NCBI GenBank assembly: GCA_963667605.2
Contig: CAXXUZ010000003.1
Span: 744,001 to 808,000, forward strand
Length of the DNA stretch: 64,000 bases
From: JADLGL01 sp963667605
Lineage (GTDB): Bacteria > Pseudomonadota > Alphaproteobacteria > Rhizobiales > Kaistiaceae
Direction: 5' to 3'
Of this stretch, positions 35,074 through 43,004 are shown one piece after another. The position numbers were made by a program, and so were the translations under genes. The notes below the pieces were generated by a model that was not told where the DNA came from, did not search any database, and worked only from the letters and a program-made list of their open reading frames with translations. How positions within the stretch are numbered: the first letter of the stretch is position 1; the number at the start of each line of letters is the position of its first letter.

Positions 35074-36390
35074 TCACAGCTCTTTCTCAGCCAATTCGCG
35101 GAACTCGTCGGGAACCGAACCACGTTCCGCCAACGCAACCGACCCGTATCCAACCGCCTCTCGCCCAAAGCGATCACGTATCGCGTCGACCGCGCGGTCA
35201 GCCCCCCAACGCGCCGCTCCCCTCTTAGTGCCGGGGCGACGCTCCTCGTCTACAAGTCCCAGCGACAACTCCAGCTGCAGCACCGAATCGTATTCTAAAT
35301 GCGACACCGAGATCGCCAGCAGCGAGATAGTCTGCTCCTCAGGATGATCGGCCAGAGCGGTGGCAACCAGCTCCTCGGCGATCTCGGCAAGAATCGCAGT
35401 CGCCGAAATCGCCGCGGGCAGCGTTGCCGAGCGAGTGACTGAGCGAAGGTCGGCGAACCGTACTCGCACCGTCACGGTCCGGCCGGCCCGTGACTTGGCC
35501 CGGAGCCGTGAGGCAACCCGATCAGCGAGATGGCGCAACGTTGGCACGATAACGGTCTCTTCTGCGGGCTTCTTGCCGAGCGCCGCCTGAGCTCCCACCG
35601 ACCGGGTCCGGTGATGCGTCTTGATTGCCCGTGGGTCGCGACTCCATGCCAGCGCTGCCAGCTTGTCGCCCACCGCGTGACCGAGCAAGCGCTCCAGTGA
35701 CGACCCCGGGGTCTCAGCCAATTGCCCGATTGTGAGCACTCCGGCCTCGGCCAGCCGCTCCTTGGCGACCGGGCCCACTCCCCACATCAGTTCGACCGGC
35801 AGATCGTGAAGGAAATCAAGTTCGGTCGCTGGGTCGACAACGACCAAGCCGTCCGGTTTGGCCACCTGCGAGGCAATCTTCGCCAAATGTTTGGTGCGCG
35901 CCACTCCGACCGAGATCGGGAGTCCTACCTCGGCTCGCACGCGGCGCCGAATCGTTTTCGCCATCTCAGCTGGCGAACCGAAAAGATGTTCCGCGCCCGC
36001 GACGTCGGCAAAGGCTTCGTCAATCGAGATCCGCTCCATGAGGGGCGTGAAATCACCCATCACTTTGATGGCCGCATCACCCAGGCGCTGATACTCGGCG
36101 AAGTGACCATTGACGAATGTCAATTGGGGACAGAGTTCCCGAGCGCGCCGGCCCGGCATCCCACCGTGAACCCCGAAGGCCTTAGCCTCATACGAAGCGG
36201 CGAGCACCACCCCTCCACCGACGGCGATCGGCTTGCCCCGTAATGACGGGTCGAGCAGCTGCTCGACCGAGGCATAGAAGGCGTCGAGGTCCGCATGGAG
36301 GATGGTAGCGGTCGCGGTCACGCCCGGACCGCGCTCCAGAGCTCGGTTGGAAAGGATCAGCCGCAGCTTGCTCTTGAGGTTCTCGGCCAC
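35074..36390 (-). CDS. dinB: DNA polymerase IV
   Basis: This Y-family translesion polymerase has HADLDAFYASVEQ (first metal site), GVVLAASYEAKAFGVHGGMP, SIDEAFADVAG (catalytic Asp-Glu), and GVGPVAKERLAEAGVLTIGQ (helix-hairpin-helix). The little-finger domain follows, then a unique C-terminus to about residue 438. The long upstream extension of the frame to 36702 is not polymerase-like. The GTG at 36390 (VAENLKSKLRLIL) is the likely start. It should be induced in DNA damage in most relatives; no LexA box was identified. Identification is secure; the N-terminal boundary is less so. Confidence 0.92.
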   Translation of the reverse strand: MAENLKSKLRLILSNRALERGPGVTATATILHADLDAFYASVEQLLDPSLRGKPIAVGGGVVLAASYEAKAFGVHGGMPGRRARELCPQLTFVNGHFAEYQRLGDAAIKVMGDFTPLMERISIDEAFADVAGAEHLFGSPAEMAKTIRRRVRAEVGLPISVGVARTKHLAKIASQVAKPDGLVVVDPATELDFLHDLPVELMWGVGPVAKERLAEAGVLTIGQLAETPGSSLERLLGHAVGDKLAALAWSRDPRAIKTHHRTRSVGAQAALGKKPAEETVIVPTLRHLADRVASRLRAKSRAGRTVTVRVRFADLRSVTRSATLPAAISATAILAEIAEELVATALADHPEEQTISLLAISVSHLEYDSVLQLELSLGLVDEERRPGTKRGAARWGADRAVDAIRDRFGREAVGYGSVALAERGSVPDEFRELAEKEL

Positions 36391-36535
36391 GAGAACATAG
36401 GAAGAACAATAACGGCTATTGTCAAGCCACCGGCAAGATAGCGCTGCTCGGCGCAGCGCCGATAAACACCGGTCATGAACGGCATTTCCGGGGGCTCGCA
36501 GTCTGCTGCGGGCACAATCGGTATAGGCGCCTCGG

Positions 36536-36865
36536 CTAGCCCGTCCCCACGCTCGACCCTTCCAGCGGGTAGCCATGCGCGTCCCAATCCATAAGGCCGC
36601 CCGCAAATCGGCGTACATTCTTGCAACCACTCGCTCTCGAGAACCGATAGGCCCACAGGCTAGCGATTGATTGCACGCATGAGCAGTAGACGACGATCTC
36701 ATCGTCCGGCCTCAGCGACTCCGCAGCTTGCCGGGGCGAGTGGCCGTTGAGCGACCCAGGTATGTGACTGATTTGGAAGGCCCAATCACTGACCGCCATA
36801 ACCAGCTTGAAATCTTCGCTGCGATCAAGCTTAGCCTTCAACTCCTCGGCGCTGATCAGGTTCAT
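36536..36865 (-). CDS. Rhodanese-domain protein
   Basis: This 109-residue single-domain rhodanese has ISAEELKAKLDRSEDFKLVM, the CH2A-like HIPGSLNGHS, the active-site loop VVYCSCVQSIAS with Cys as sulfur acceptor, and the end RRFAGGLMDWDAHGYPLEG. The ATG at 36865 aligns with the start of the paralogue at 41043-41405. It probably moves sulfane sulfur in the cytoplasm. It lies upstream of dinB on the same strand. Confidence 0.85.
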   Translation of the reverse strand: MNLISAEELKAKLDRSEDFKLVMAVSDWAFQISHIPGSLNGHSPRQAAESLRPDDEIVVYCSCVQSIASLWAYRFSRASGCKNVRRFAGGLMDWDAHGYPLEGSSVGTG

Positions 36866-37114
36866 ACTCCGAACATAGGTCCGTCCAATAGTTCCACAAG
36901 TGTGGATTTGGTCGTGAGGTCTAAACTTGCGGCGCTGCCGCACCCAAATGACAGCGAACGCCAAGGTTGTTCCGGAATAGTTGTATCATGCTGTCGCTTC
37001 CGGAGAGCCTGATATCTCTCGATACAAATTCGGCTCGTTGCTGCCCGATTTCGGCGCCGCATCGATGCTCAGTTCCTCCTCACTCCAACCCACCTCCAAA
37101 ATTGAGGAACCGAG

Positions 37115-37981
37115 ATGCAACCGACTGCAAGAGTAGTCGCCCTGACTGCCGGGCTCACACTTGGCCTTGCTGCCACGACAGCAATCGTCCCCAGCTACGC
37201 GCAAGACCGACCAAACGTCGATGGCGAGGGACTGATCCAATGCCTTATGGCGCAGGACGGGGCAATTGTCGGCGATGCATTGCAACGATGCCTTGCCGGC
37301 TTTGAGCGGCGAGATGCCGCAAACGCGGATGGCGAACGAGTGCCGGCCCAACGGGTAGACGAGAATGCCCAACCAAACATCGCCAACGCAGACCGCGCCC
37401 GTGCGCAAGCACAGCAGGTCCAGTGCAACGTACACCGGATCACCCGCCAGGATTTCGCCCGCGCCGAAGCGCAGTTGCGGCAACTGGTCATGGCAGGCGA
37501 GGTCTCGGCAGAGGACGCCCGGACCCGTCTCGCAGCCATGGGGCGCACCAATCAGGCCGAGTGCGGCTCGGACCGCGATCGAGTGCAGGCGCAGCGGGCT
37601 GACCAAAATGCCCGGCAGCCCGGCGACGACAACGACCGGCGGCTTGCCCTTGCCCGAGAATTGATTGGGACCTACGACACCAATGGCGATGGCGTCGTCA
37701 CCCAAGCCGAGATCGATGCGGTCAAGGCTGGCGAATTGGCCGCTTTCGATGCCGACGGCGATGGCATGTTGAACCTGGAAGAGTACCAGGCTTTTTGGGT
37801 CGCTCGTGTCTTTGAGCGGATCGTCGACGCATTCCAGGAGTTTGACGCCAATGGCGATGGCAAAGTCACTATCGAGGAGTTCAACGCGAACCTTGCCAAT
37901 ATTGTCGAGCGGTTGGACCAAGATGGTGATGGCGGCTTCGGTCGAGCCGATCTCGGTCGAGGTGGCCCGGACCGGCGCTAG
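37115..37981 (+). CDS. Secreted EF-hand calcium-binding protein
   Basis: The 288-residue product has a signal peptide ending SYAQD, a Gln/Arg/Ala-rich middle with repeated AQR and NAD units, and four EF-hand loops in the last third. These are DTNGDGVVTQAE, DADGDGMLNLEE, DANGDGKVTIEE and DQDGDGGFGRAD. All have the canonical D-x-D/N-x-D-G spacing; the fourth is the weakest at position 12. It probably binds calcium in the periplasm or outside the cell. Confidence 0.83.
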   Translation: MQPTARVVALTAGLTLGLAATTAIVPSYAQDRPNVDGEGLIQCLMAQDGAIVGDALQRCLAGFERRDAANADGERVPAQRVDENAQPNIANADRARAQAQQVQCNVHRITRQDFARAEAQLRQLVMAGEVSAEDARTRLAAMGRTNQAECGSDRDRVQAQRADQNARQPGDDNDRRLALARELIGTYDTNGDGVVTQAEIDAVKAGELAAFDADGDGMLNLEEYQAFWVARVFERIVDAFQEFDANGDGKVTIEEFNANLANIVERLDQDGDGGFGRADLGRGGPDRR

Positions 37982-38201
37982 ATCGCGCTAGCACTGGTCC
38001 TTGGCGGCGTCGGGCACATTGAGCCCGGCACCGCCGCCATACCGCCGGAACGGCGGACGACGGCAGCCGAATCCATGGAGACCCGCGACCGAGCGACGAT
38101 CCCGGGATCATTTCCGCCGAATAGCCGGCCGATCAACGAACCGCGCCCCACCCGATTTACAACGCCATGATACTGAGGCTAGGTGACCCAAAGGAGAGCC
38201 G

Positions 38202-38510
38202 ATGCCCGATGAATGCACCCATCTCGCCGATATTCGCGATGTATTGCCAAGCGCACTTGGCTGCGAGGAGTGTCTCAAGAGTGACGATCGGTGGGTAAAC
38301 CTACGCCTTTGCCGGACATGTGGGCATGTCGGCTGCTGCGATTCCTCGCCGACTAAGCATGCGACCAAACACTTCAAGGCTACCGGGCACCCGATCATCG
38401 AGGGCTACGATCCGCACGAGGGCTGGGGCTGGTGCTATGTTGATCAAGTCTCTGTCGACCTGGCCGGTCGGCAGACTCCCCAGCGCGGACCAATTCCGAA
38501 TTATCGTTGA
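38202..38510 (+). CDS. UBP-type zinc finger protein
   Basis: The 102-residue protein is almost entirely a Zn-UBP domain: ECTHLADI, GCEECLKSDDRWVNLRLCRT, CGHVGCCDSSPTKHATKHF and TGHPIIEGYDPHEGWGWCYV. Cys and His residues needed for three zinc ions are present. Eukaryotic domains of this type bind ubiquitin C-termini; the role in bacteria is unknown. AAAGGAGAG precedes the ATG. Confidence 0.88.
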   Translation: MPDECTHLADIRDVLPSALGCEECLKSDDRWVNLRLCRTCGHVGCCDSSPTKHATKHFKATGHPIIEGYDPHEGWGWCYVDQVSVDLAGRQTPQRGPIPNYR

Positions 38511-38937
38511 GAAGCTGGCCACATCGTCAGAGCCAACAACAGGCTGAGGCACCGATTCGCTGCCCATGACGCACTGTCGAGTTCAACCAAGGCGAGGGCG
38601 TTGCCATCCATCGGCACGGCTAGCTGATTGGCAACCGGATCATGGCATATCACCGCACCTGAGATGCCGCTGCCTATCGATTCGACCGCCTGACCCGGAC
38701 GTATCGGGGAGATCAAGGCGGCGGTTTGGCTTGCTGACCAATTTGATCCACGAAACCCGATTGAAGATCCGCCGAGGAGCAGCCCTGCCGCTCCGCTGGA
38801 CGTGACTTGAGCTGGGCGCGGATACAACCGATATTTCCGGGATGAAGCGGCCGAGAAGACTCACAGACGTGCAACGGGTCCTGATATTTACAGTGGCGGT
38901 CGCCGTAATGCTTGCCGCCGGTATTGCGTCGCTGTCC
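38511..38937. other. Intergenic stretch, at most one tiny frame
   Basis: These 427 bp lie between the Zn-UBP gene and IS630 copy 2. I see no supported gene. A 32-codon plus-strand frame from the ATG at 38842 (MKRPRRLTDVQRVLIFTVAV, then a TAG at the IS junction) could encode a single-helix membrane peptide, with little support. Confidence 0.5.
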
Positions 38938-40087
38938 TAGTGGATAAAATTTGACGTTTGAATCCCGCGAGGGATTCTCGCCGGGCACGTCGTGTGCGAG
39001 TCTGGCGCATGCGGCCAGGAATCATCGTCGATGTGAGTACCGCCGACCGTGCTCGTCTCGAAGCGGTCGTTGCGGACCGGAACAGCCGGCAGAAACACGT
39101 GTGGCGGGCACGGATCGTCCTTCTGAGCGGGGATGGTCTCGGCACGGTCGAGATCATGCGCCGCACCGGCAAGAGCAAGACAGCGGTTTGGCGTTGGCAG
39201 GAGCGCTTCATGCACGAGGGTGTCGAGGGGTTGCTGCGGGACAAGACGCGACCCTCGCGCGTTCCGCCGCTCGGCCGGGAAATCGCTGACCGCGTCGTCG
39301 CGCTGACGCTGAGTGCGCCGCGCCACGAGGCGACACATTGGACGGCGCCGGCGATGGCCAAGACGGTCGGCATCAGCGTCAGCGCGGTACAGCGCATCTG
39401 GCGGGCGCACGGGCTTCAGCCCCACCGGGTCCGGCAGTTCAAGCTGTCGCGTGACCCGGAGTTCATTCCCAAGCTGCGGGACATCGTCGGCCTTTATGTC
39501 GATCCGCCGGCGCACGCCGTTGTCCTGTCGGTTGACGAGAAGAGCCAGATCCAGGCGCTCGACCGCACCCAACCCGGGCTGCCGATGAAGACGGGACGCG
39601 CGGGCACGATGACGCATGACTACAAGCGGCACGGCACGACCACGCTGTTCGCCGCGCTGAACGTGCTCGAAGGGCGTGTCATCGGCCAGTGCATGCAGCG
39701 CCATCGACACCAAGAGTTCATTCGCTTCCTCAACGCCATCGAGGCCGACGTGCCCGCGGGAAAGCTGGTCCATGTGATCCTCGACAACTACGCCGCCCAC
39801 AAGCATCCCAAGGTCCGCGGGTGGCTTACGTGCCATCCGCGCTTTTTCTTCCACTTCACCCCAACATCCTGCTCCTGGCTCAACGCCGTCGAAGGTTTCT
39901 TCGCAAAGCTCGCAAAGCAACGTCTCAAGCGCGGCGTCTTCCACTCGATCGTCGATCTCCAGGCCACCATCAACCGCTTCCTCGAACACACCAACAACGA
40001 TCCGCAGCCCTTCATCTGGACAAAGGATCCCGACAAAATCATCGCCGCTGTCAGACGCGGGCACCAAGCGTTAGATTCCATCCACTA
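38938..40087 (+). mobile_element. IS630-family insertion sequence, copy 2 (1150 bp)
   Basis: This is the same element as at 19131-20280, in opposite orientation, with TA duplications at 38938-38939 and 40086-40087 and the same imperfect terminal inverted repeats. Length is identical and the sequence differs by one base that I could see. It lies between an intergenic stretch and the P460 gene; no reading frame of note is broken. Confidence 0.93.
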
Positions 40088-40088
40088 G
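39009..40088 (+). CDS. IS630-family transposase
   Basis: The product is identical to copy 1 except Arg for Cys near the end (VRRGHQALDSIH). The HTH regions and the DDE residues in SVDEKS, VILDNYAAH and NAVEGFF are intact, so this copy could be active. The ATG at 39009 is chosen; a TTG at 38958 would add 17 residues. The final TAG uses the duplicated TA plus a flanking G. Confidence 0.92.
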   Translation: MRPGIIVDVSTADRARLEAVVADRNSRQKHVWRARIVLLSGDGLGTVEIMRRTGKSKTAVWRWQERFMHEGVEGLLRDKTRPSRVPPLGREIADRVVALTLSAPRHEATHWTAPAMAKTVGISVSAVQRIWRAHGLQPHRVRQFKLSRDPEFIPKLRDIVGLYVDPPAHAVVLSVDEKSQIQALDRTQPGLPMKTGRAGTMTHDYKRHGTTTLFAALNVLEGRVIGQCMQRHRHQEFIRFLNAIEADVPAGKLVHVILDNYAAHKHPKVRGWLTCHPRFFFHFTPTSCSWLNAVEGFFAKLAKQRLKRGVFHSIVDLQATINRFLEHTNNDPQPFIWTKDPDKIIAAVRRGHQALDSIH

Positions 40089-40151
40089 TGTCGACCTGAG
40101 TATTTCGTTGCCTAAAGAGCAAGGCCCCGCCTAAGCAAAACTTGTTCGCTG

Positions 40152-40673
40152 CTACCGTTCCGCGATGCCGTCATGCAGGAAAACATAATCGCCTCCTGGC
40201 GCACCTGAGTGGCAGCCGATGCACAATGGTGGCCGGCCGGCAAAGGGTATCCCGCGATCCGCAATCACCACGCCATTTGGGGTATAGCCAACGTAGAACC
40301 AGTCCATGTTTGCCGGGTCATATCCAGGTTCCCGCCGAAACATAACCGTTACGTTCTGAACACCCACGGCCGCATTTGCAACGATTTCGGCTCGTGTTGC
40401 ACCCTCGCCATAGCCGCGCTTGACGATCGCCAACCCGGTGACACCCGCCACAGTAATGGTCGTTTCCAGCTGCACCAGATTGGCGCTATGGGGGCTATCC
40501 ATGCGCGCGAAGGGAACGGCCCCAATTGAGTCGGGCCCGACCAGTCTGTGCTCAACAAGCTCCGCCCAAAGGTCAGCGGCAAAGTCGGAATCATTGTCTG
40601 CCTGACCAAAGGCCCAGCCGGCTGCCACAATTAACAATGCAGCCGCCCCAGCCACCCTAAGGCGTCTTCTCAT
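40152..40673 (-). CDS. Cytochrome P460-family protein, single heme c motif
   Basis: The 173-residue protein has a signal peptide (VAGAAALLIVAAGWAFG) and a P460-like domain with NMDWFYVGYTPNGVVIADRG and the heme-attachment site CIGCH at the end (PLCIGCHSGAPGGDYVFLHD). This arrangement is typical of the cytochrome P460 or c'-beta family found in the periplasm of many proteobacteria. The lysine cross-link needed for hydroxylamine oxidation cannot be judged here. It reads towards IS630 copy 2. Confidence 0.82.
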   Translation of the reverse strand: MRRRLRVAGAAALLIVAAGWAFGQADNDSDFAADLWAELVEHRLVGPDSIGAVPFARMDSPHSANLVQLETTITVAGVTGLAIVKRGYGEGATRAEIVANAAVGVQNVTVMFRREPGYDPANMDWFYVGYTPNGVVIADRGIPFAGRPPLCIGCHSGAPGGDYVFLHDGIAER

Positions 40674-40793
40674 GTCGGTCTCCCAGTGCGGATCGGTTCA
40701 ATCCGACCGTACCATCGCGATCGGCCAGCTCAGAAATTGCCAGCGCTCAAATCCTCGCGATATCTGCGTCGCACTTGCCGCCGGCGTGGTGCC

Positions 40794-41024
40794 CTAGCTT
40801 CGCGCGTCAGCCGAAATTCGACGACGCCAGCGGCCGAGAGTCACGACGGCCCATACGGCCTCAACGACACCGAACAACCAGGTCCCGGCGAGGAACCCAT
40901 AAACCGACGCTAGACCGCAAGCGCCGGCGAAGGCCAGCGTGTACAACTGGTGCCGGCCCTCGGCGGCATAAAACGCGACCATGGCGGTGACCGCCACTAG
41001 CCCATACAACGTCAACCAATCCAT
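40794..41024 (-). CDS. Small membrane protein
   Basis: The 76-residue product has three hydrophobic segments (LTLYGLVAVTAMVAFYAAE, YTLAFAGACGLASVYGFL, WLFGVVEAVWAVVTLGRW) and a basic C-terminus. The composition looks like a genuine conserved membrane protein but I cannot assign a family. It starts 18 bp after the rhodanese pseudogene on the same strand. Confidence 0.65.
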   Translation of the reverse strand: MDWLTLYGLVAVTAMVAFYAAEGRHQLYTLAFAGACGLASVYGFLAGTWLFGVVEAVWAVVTLGRWRRRISADARS

Positions 41025-41042
41025 GAGCCCAGATACTCGACG

Positions 41043-41405
41043 TCAGTTCGCAGTGACAGGATCGCCTTCCCCGGCCGGCTCTTCCTCCACGCTGGTACCT
41101 TCCAGCGGGAACCCATGAGCCTGCCAGTCGTTGAGACCGCCGGCAAACCGGCGAACATTCTCATAGCCGTTCGCGATCAAGATTCCATAGGCCGCTCTGC
41201 TCGCGACACAATCGATGTTTGAGCAATAGACCACGATCTCATCGCCGGGACTCAACGGTTCTGTGGCCTCTTTCACGGAGTGAGCATTGATTGATCCGGG
41301 TATGTGCATGAGCTGGAACGCTCAATCACCAAGAACCATAACCAGCTTGAACTCGTCGTGGCTGTCTAACTTGGCCTTGAGCTCCTCGGCACTGATTAGG
41401 TTCAT
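41043..41405 (-). pseudogene. Rhodanese-domain gene with an in-frame TGA
   Basis: This is a paralogue of the gene at 36536-36865. It begins MNLISAEELKAKLDSHDEFK and meets TGA at 41322-41324 in the context VLGD-stop-AFQLMHIPGS, where the intact copy has Trp (VSDWAFQISHIPGS). The rest is intact with VVYCSNIDCVAS and FAGGLNDWQAHGFPLEG. A single base change (TGG to TGA) explains it. A shortened protein from the ATG at 41309 would lack the N-terminal strand and helix. Confidence 0.8.
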
Positions 41406-41469
41406 TCCACTCCTCCGTGCGGGATATAGAGCCGACCCAAATTTCCATTAGTATAGCATGGCGTCGGCG

Positions 41470-41498
41470 GTTCGAATCCTCATCGTCGGCGATTCGAT
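41470..41498 (+). repeat. Degenerate tRNA-Gly 3' fragment at the right edge of the island
   Basis: GGCGGTTCGAATCCTCATCG followed by TCGGCG matches the T-loop and acceptor part of the tRNA (GGTTCGAATCCCATCGCCCG) with one inserted T and a few changes. No tail is seen. Its position just before the molybdenum cluster makes it a candidate right attachment site. The rest of 41406-41702 holds no supported gene. Confidence 0.4.
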
Positions 41499-41702
41499 TC
41501 AGCTATTTTCTCGAGGAGCTCTTTTGCCTGCTGGTCGACCAAACCAGCCCGCCCGAGCCGCGCTCCTGAGCTCGATCGGTGCCAGCGCCACCGGTGCGGA
41601 TCCTGCTACCGAAGAGGATATTGGCATGGGAAAGCAGCGATCGTAGACTGCTCCGGGCGCAACCCAAGCGCTTGCCGGCACCTCGCGTAGGAGCACCGAA
41701 AA

Positions 41703-41987
41703 ATGCCAACGGACAACATTGAACGCAACCTCCCTGTAACGGTGAGGTATTTCGCATCGGTCAGGGAAGGGTTGGGTATGGGCCAGGAAATGATCGATCT
41801 CCCCGATACGATTGCGACCGTCGGCGACTTCTTTGATTGGATGCGCTCGCGCGGCCCGGCCTATGACGCTGCGCTGAGCAAGGAATTGCGGGTTCGGGCT
41901 GCCGTCGACCGACTGCATGCGAACCATGAGACCAGCGTGCGAAACGCTGAGGAGATCGCGATCTTTCCGATGATGACCGGTGGATGA
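41703..41987 (+). CDS. moaD: Molybdopterin synthase small subunit MoaD
   Basis: The 94-residue protein has a ubiquitin-like beta-grasp fold pattern (VTVRYFASVREGLGMGQEMI, then IATVGDFFDWM) and the essential C-terminal Gly-Gly (IFPMMTGG), which is thiocarboxylated and supplies sulfur to precursor Z. AGGAGC precedes the ATG. The partner MoaE is encoded at 44777-45304. It is first of the Moco cluster. Confidence 0.9.
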   Translation: MPTDNIERNLPVTVRYFASVREGLGMGQEMIDLPDTIATVGDFFDWMRSRGPAYDAALSKELRVRAAVDRLHANHETSVRNAEEIAIFPMMTGG

Positions 41988-42189
41988 TGTCGCCCGGCGG
42001 CGAACCCTGCCAAAGATAGGAGCCAGTCTCGTGCCGGGATCGATGGGTTGACCCACTCTCGCCGAGAAAGCCGCTTCTGGTGTCGGCGCGGATGCTGCCG
42101 CATCGTTCCTGGCCGGCGTTGACCGCCTGGGCTTGGGATCAACAATTGCTCCGGCCCCCGATCGTCGCACTTCGCGCCTGGACGAGTTG

Positions 42190-43004
42190 ATGTTCGGTCA
42201 GCCATTCCTTCAGCCTCCGACTGGGCACTGTCCTCTCAGCTGCGGCGCTAACCCTAGGCGTGACCGTCGGCGCGGCTCAGGCCGCTCAGACTCAGCGCGT
42301 CCTGGTCTTCGCCGCGGCGAGCCTGTCGGAAGCGCTACATGCTGTGGCCGATGCGTTCACGGCGGAAACCGGGATATCGGTCGCCGTCAGCTATGGGGGC
42401 ACCGCAATCATCGCTCGCCAGATCGAGCAAGGCGCGCCGGCCGACATCTTCATCTCCGCCGATGGCGCCTGGATGAATTATGTCGCCGATCGAGGTCTTA
42501 TAGATCCCGCAAGCCGAACCGAGCTTCTCGGCAACAGCCTGGTGCTGATCGCGCCTGCGGCAACTGATTTCGATCTCGGCGAGGATATCGGCCCGGCCAT
42601 CCGTGAGCTAATCGGCCCGGGCCGTCTCTTGGCGATGGCCAATATCGGCGCCGTGCCCGCCGGCCGCTATGGCAAGACCGCCCTTGAGACGCTCGGTGTC
42701 TGGTCAGACATTGCCCGCTTTATCGCCCAAGCCGACAGCGTTCGCGGCGCTCTCGCCTTTGTCGCCCGCGCCGAAACACCACTCGGCATCGTTTACGCCA
42801 CCGACGCCGCCGCCGAGCCCCCGGGTGGTGGCGGTGCCGACCTTCGCCAGCGAGCTTCATCCGCCGATTATCTACCCGGCGGCGATTACCCGGGCCGGCA
42901 ATGGCAACGAAAACGCGACCCGTCTGTTCGACTATCTTACGAGTCCGGAGGCCGCCTCGATTTTTTCCGGCCACGGATTTCTGACCTTTCCGGCACCGCG
43001 ATAA
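42190..43004 (+). pseudogene. modA: Molybdate-binding protein ModA, frameshifted
   Basis: ModA is the periplasmic molybdate receptor. The body reads RVLVFAAASLSEALHAVADA, then FTAETGISVAVSYGGTAI, and GKTALETLGVWSDIARFIAQ. At a run of five C (42818-42822) the frame is lost. The neighbouring frame supplies the proper end, FASELHPPIIYPAAITRAGN to FSGHGFLTFPAPR. Removing one C restores the gene. The start is also unclear: the signal peptide frame (VLSAAALTLGVTVGAAQA) has no ATG, and the ATG at 42190 is in another frame, which suggests a second indel. Its TAA overlaps the modB ATG (TAATG). The damage could be an assembly error. Confidence 0.75.

Noticed and set aside
38501..38827. Minus-strand frame of 108 codons after the Zn-UBP gene
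   Set aside because: No ribosome site or recognisable motif, and the frame overlaps the end of the Zn-UBP gene; more likely chance openness in GC-rich DNA.
18862..41324. TGA read as tryptophan (genetic code change) to explain the internal stops
   Set aside because: acs, htpX, rsmB, modB and others end in TGA, several with ATGA or TGATG overlaps, and one internal stop is TAG. Ordinary nonsense mutation is simpler.
18184..41498. A classical integron cassette array
   Set aside because: The repeat is not attC-like in form, gene orientation is mixed, and no integron integrase is seen. The resemblance is only in the one-gene-per-unit layout.
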